NCBI RefSeq assembly: GCF_002775205.1
Contig: NC_036447.1
Location: 21,310,501 to 21,374,500 of the forward strand
From: Xiphophorus maculatus
Lineage: Eukaryota; Chordata; Actinopteri; Cyprinodontiformes; Poeciliidae
Length of the DNA stretch: 64,000 nucleotides
Reading direction: 5' to 3'
Part shown: piece by piece, positions 60,001-64,000 of the stretch
Position numbering within the stretch: position 1 is the stretch's first letter
How the letters are laid out: every line of letters begins with the position of its first letter
Notes under the pieces: generated by a model
What the model saw: the letters and a program-made list of their open reading frames with translations, nothing else
Told to the model about the DNA's origin: nothing
The model's database searches: none
Program-made: the position numbers and the translations under genes

Positions 60001-62511
60001 CACAGAAAGCCATGGTGTGGAAATTAACTACCACACGCCTCCTATTAGAGTATCTATTTTACCAGAAGACAACAAAAATCAAAGAAAAAACATTCAGTTC
60101 TGCGTTTTCCCAGCAAATTTCCAGTAAGCTTCATAGCGTAGCTGGCGCATTACATGCGTCACGGCCAAATGCTGGTGATTTGGTCAAATCAAGTCCAGTC
60201 TTTTAAACTTCAGCAGAGTCCATGCCTCCACGAAGCAATTGTTTCTCAATAGCAAAGAGTCCAGATCTCTTTGTTCTGCGCTTGTTCTGAACAAAGCGCA
60301 GAACAAGGGCTGTTTTTTGTTTTTAATCAGGCTAGTGTTTTCTTAATTTTATAGAGGTGGTTGCTTCTAGATCATGAGAACTAGTTGCCACATTTTTATT
60401 CTAACAATTCTTTTGTATACATATACTTGTATCACAATATTCACGTTGTCACATTGCAAGAATCTCCTAGTGGCTCACGCATAATAATAGACAGAGGTCA
60501 AATATCGGGGAAAAAACAGTACAAATCTCAAAGAAATGTACATTGTGAATGCTACTGTGACAAACATCTTATTGCTGCCTTTGCTTTGAACATTTCCCTG
60601 AACACCTCCCCTTCTAATAAGACTTGTGTCAACAAGAGTGGTTGCATTCTCTGCTGAGCCTGTATCTGCTGTTATTAGTAGACTTGCAACTCTGTATTTT
60701 ACATTCCACATTGTAGCAGAACAGAGGTTAATGCGCTCACGCAGTGTGACATGTACCATAATAGTCTATAATTGCATAGATCATCATGAATATATAATTG
60801 AATCTGTAGTTATTGTGGATAACTAGAGGTTGTCGCTGAAAATGTCAGGGGTCGAGAATAGGGGCTCATTAGCAGACTAAAACTCAAGTAATGTTTGTTA
60901 CTTACTGTAACGTTTGGGACCGTCTTCCAGACAGAAAGTAATGGTCAACATGGCATCATCTTCAAAGAATTCTGTAGTAAAAGCATCCCACCACAGGTTG
61001 TCACACTCCTAGAGGACATTTTGAAGAAAACGCCACACAAGAATTACCACAATTGTTTTTGTGGGCACTTCCAGGTGTGTGTTTGTGCATCCAGTTGGAC
61101 ACAAACCTCTGTCCAGTTCTGTAGTCGCTTGTTGAGCTCAAATATTCTGTAGTCTGTTTGGTTACCATATGGTGTGTGCCTCCTGAGTTACAGCACAAAA
61201 ACACACGATGAATAAGAAAGCAGGGATGAAAATAAAGTACTTGTACATTCAAGCGTTTCTCTGACTAAATCTTAATTTAAAGGGGAGGATTTGACAGCTG
61301 CTGTAAAACACATTAACACACTACATTAACACAAGCTGAAGGGAACAGGAAACAGTGTTGCCTTACCCTATTCCTGGCTCCATGTATGAGGGCGGATACA
61401 TCGGAGTAGGACTGGAAAACAGGAAGATTATTTTACTAAACTTTAAACTTTACATGGTTGTTCATCTTCACTAGAAAATATATGAGCAGAATTCAAAGAA
61501 AATATAATGAGCACTCAAATATCTTAACCTGTGTTTTATTAAAAAAGAAACATGAAGCAGAAAATGGTTTTCTACACAATACGTCCACAATATTAACAAT
61601 TTCAAGAAAAAAAAGAGTTTTCTTCATTCGGCAGAAAAACCGCTTTTACTTCAGGTTCATAATTATTTCATTTTTCATCAAATGGGGAAAAAATGCTGTT
61701 TTTTTTTATTACTATTTAATTAAATATCTTCTATACTCAGTTGTTGTTATAGATGCCATAAAACTGTAAAAACTGTTATAAATGTCCCAAACGAATTCAA
61801 ATTTAGAAGCTTTTTTCTGTCATTACAATGTTGACGTTTTGATGGGTATTTAATCATAAACACAACAAATGGCACAAATACTTTGAAAGCTGCATCTGGA
61901 TGTTTAAAAGTCTAACCAGGAGTTGGTTTATCTTTTTGAAAAGATAGGCTTCCAAAATTAGCCTTTCACTTCCTTTTTAAATCAAGACAAATAGATATTA
62001 TGTTCCACAGTCCAATAAATTTAGACTACTTTCTGAACACCAATTAAATTGCAGTCTGACTTAAGTTATTGCTTTGGGTGATGAGTGATTACTCCACTAG
62101 CTAAATGACTAGAGGTGCACCAAGAAATCAGCTACAGTCCAGAATAAAAACAATTATACACCTGACTCACCTTTCTTTATCATACTATATAAATATTAAC
62201 ACAAACCAGACATTTACACAAAAACGATGATGATGAGAAAGATCACAACATCTCTAAACCAGAAACTACAGATTAATGTACATCAGACAAATACGAGTGC
62301 TATATGATTAGATCCCTGTTGTACTCTCTTTGTAAATACAATATGGTTCACAAAGTTACAAACACCAGCATTAGATATTTAAAACGCACAAAAGGGCAGG
62401 AAACTCACCCCACGTCTCTGTCCAGCATGGTGCCGGGGTGGAAAGGGGGGAAAGTGCTACCGTTGGGGGGCTCCTTGGGGGAGTACAGCTTGAATGACTT
62501 GGAGGAACAGC
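54042..62511 (-). CDS. ldb1: LIM domain-binding protein 1 (LDB1/CLIM2/NLI), 10 coding exons, 5' partial
   Basis: Minus-strand exons: 62409-62511, 61367-61411, 61107-61182, 60906-61008, 57740-57912, 57537-57659, 57378-57461, 55359-55482, 55125-55273, 54042-54272; phases agree throughout (1,211 nt). The product is a nuclear scaffold that dimerises and bridges LIM-homeodomain and LMO factors on enhancers, including long-range loops. Landmarks: CSSKSFKLYSPKEPPNG (exon 62409), RLQNWTEECDNLWWDAFTTE, IGRTLIPRYFRSIFEGGATE, the SRHKTYSLSPRDC region, an NLS KRRKRK and the LIM-interaction domain beginning DVMVVGEPTLMGGEFGDEDE, ending NPTSQASQ. The dimerisation domain fills the N-terminal half. A six-Asn run follows the NLS. 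The first coding exon (about ten residues in the long isoform) is not seen before 64000. An internal Met (MLDRDVG) is the start of the known short isoform. It may be one of two teleost copies. Confidence 0.96.
55172..55193. repeat. (GTT)n tract encoding poly-Asn in ldb1
   Basis: Read on the minus strand it is AAC repeated six times, then AAA AAG AAG, inside the linker between the NLS and the LIM-interaction domain. Confidence 0.9.
55778..55806. repeat. 12-bp perfect hairpin
   Basis: AAACGTACTATT (55778-55789) pairs with AATAGTACGTTT (55795-55806) over loop CAGAA, in the ldb1 intron upstream of exon 55359-55482. Confidence 0.85.
60271..60306. repeat. Near-perfect 17/18-bp hairpin
   Basis: TTGTTCTGCGCTTGTTC (60271-60287) pairs with GAACAAAGCGCAGAACAA (60289-60306) with one bulged base and a one-base loop, in an ldb1 intron. 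Confidence 0.8.
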
Positions 62512-64000
62512 CTGGATGACATGAAGACACACAAGAGAGGAAAAACATAAATATCTGTGACAATAAAAAGGGAAGTAGACAGACTACAGCAGAGAATACG
62601 TAGAACAGTAACGCCCAATGCTCGGAGACAAAAGCTAAATTATTCCACAAGTCTTTGGTGCAACAATGTCTTCAGTACAAGTTGATTAACGGCCTCATCG
62701 GGTGTAGCAACACATGTGGACGTCAGCCCGACGCAGCAGGAACGTGTCCGTTTTAGTGACACAAAGACGGTGAAGAAGCATCCTCCTCCTCGCACATAAA
62801 CTAATCCTCCGCCTCGCCACCATCTAATCTCCATGAAAACACCTCTAAATATAAAAATACCAGCAGACCATATGTCCTCGACACAAACACTCATAAAACA
62901 GGCTGATGTCTCTCCCAGACACAAACAGTTCCCATCCTTTTTTCTTTTCTTTTTTTACAATAACTGCCCAGCTCCGTCATAAAGACCATCCAGGCATGGC
63001 GGCGTAGGTGTCATGACCCCACGGTCACCATGGTGAGGCCCCTCCTCCTTAATGTCCCCCTGTCTTGTTACTATTGAACAGACATGCATCAATCAATTGA
63101 AATCCGAAATAGCCAACTTTCCCCTCGATCAGTTCTGATCAGGATTTTTTTTATTTTTTTTGGTATTCATAAAAACTAAGAACTCAACCAACAGGTGATG
63201 CACTTTTTAATCTACTGGAACAGCCCAGCCCATGTTTTTTCATCATGTTATAGTGTTGGAAGAAAAATGAAAACCTAAAAAGAAAAGAAAAGGATTTTTT
63301 AATCACTGTATAAACTGCTCTGTACCTTATGGAAATAACCAACTACTGGTAACAATACTCAGTTTAAATGTACATCTAAAATAGAAATAACAGAATAAAT
63401 ACCCCTCGAGAAAGGGGCAAAAAAACTGGCAGATTTTTCTGGCATCTGATCTGCCAAACACCAATCACATCTGATTATGGGAAAACTGACCGACCGATTC
63501 ATTGGTGCATCTGTAGAATAAGTAATTGTAAAAACTAAGATACTAATGTGAAATTCAAGTACAAACAACAAATTAAAACAAACAAAAAGAACACTTCTTT
63601 CCTAGTTTAAGTTAGCAGTAAGACTCTCAAGAGTCAACATTGTTGTTTGAAAGGATGTGTATTAGTTTTCCCTTAAACTATTCATTCAGATTTGTCAATT
63701 AAAGATAACAATCCCATGAATGTAAAGCAGGAGTAATGGCAGTCAAGTATGCACACTATGTGTATTGTAGACTCCAGAGAGCATGTGGAGAAAGTTAGGA
63801 ACCTAAAGGTAAACAAATAGGCCTTTTAAAACAGGTTTCCCCATCTTCAGCTAGGAAGAAAAGCAATAAAACACTCATTCATCTGTAGCTCTGTCTGCTC
63901 TTTAAGGAACAACAAGCAGTTTGGATTGCAACACCACGATATAGGCTGGATGCACCGCCAGATAAATAAATAAATAAATAATCAATGGTTATGTGTCCAT
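62512..64000 (-). other. ldb1 intron 1 (incomplete), no exon seen
   Basis: Upstream of the acceptor at 62512 no frame matching the expected short MSVGGCACPG exon was found on the minus strand. The region has AT-rich sequence and an (AAAT)n run at about 63961-63980. The first exon is presumably to the right of the window. Confidence 0.5.

Noticed and set aside
62940-63020. Possible ldb1 first exon around an ATG at 63010 (minus)
   Set aside because: The frame does not match the expected Gly/Cys-rich start and no suitable donor in phase follows. The first exon is more likely beyond 64000.

Overview
The window is nuclear DNA of a ray-finned fish, most likely a percomorph teleost. The reasons are compact multi-exon genes with GT-AG introns, fish-type C2H2 zinc-finger genes with an acidic KEE-rich N-terminus, and many fish hAT/Tc1 MITEs, tRNA-derived SINEs and an R4/Dong/Rex6-like LINE. 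Nothing prokaryotic, viral or plasmid-like was seen. All exon joins below were worked out by hand from splice sites and reading phase.

Layout. (1) Positions 1-2,150: repeat-rich flank with a hAT transposase relic. (2) 2,150-2,470 (minus): promoter and 43-nt first coding exon of a third zinc-finger paralogue, whose finger exon is not in the window. (3) 3,940-6,152 (plus): two-exon zinc-finger gene A (437 aa, 8 fingers). (4) 8,390-21,416 (minus): complete kcnip2-like gene in 9 coding exons (253 aa). Its 10.4-kb first intron contains, on the opposite strand, zinc-finger gene B (11,788-16,026; 420 aa, 7 fingers). The intron of gene B in turn holds a 5'-truncated LINE. (5) 26,376-47,402 (minus): complete armh3 (C10orf76 orthologue) in 25 coding exons that sum to 2,070 nt, or 689 aa, with a probable non-coding first exon near 49 kb. 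(6) 54,042-62,511 (minus): ldb1, ten coding exons to the stop codon; only the short first coding exon lies beyond the window.

The order kcnip2-armh3-ldb1, all on one strand, matches the human 10q24.32 block as I remember it, except that the single-exon gene HPS6, which lies between ARMH3 and LDB1 in human, is not there. The three conserved genes have unrelated jobs: Kv4 channel modulation, Golgi PI4P production and LIM-complex scaffolding. They look linked by ancestry rather than by function. The zinc-finger genes are newcomers to this block: three copies of the same promoter and first-exon module surround and invade kcnip2.

The most interesting signals are the modular zinc-finger first exon present in three copies, the three-level nesting (LINE in zinc-finger gene in kcnip2 intron), an insertion with its empty site preserved in the paralogue, an apparent GC-AG intron in kcnip2, and changes in kcnip2 at an EF-hand loop and an N-terminal cysteine pair.
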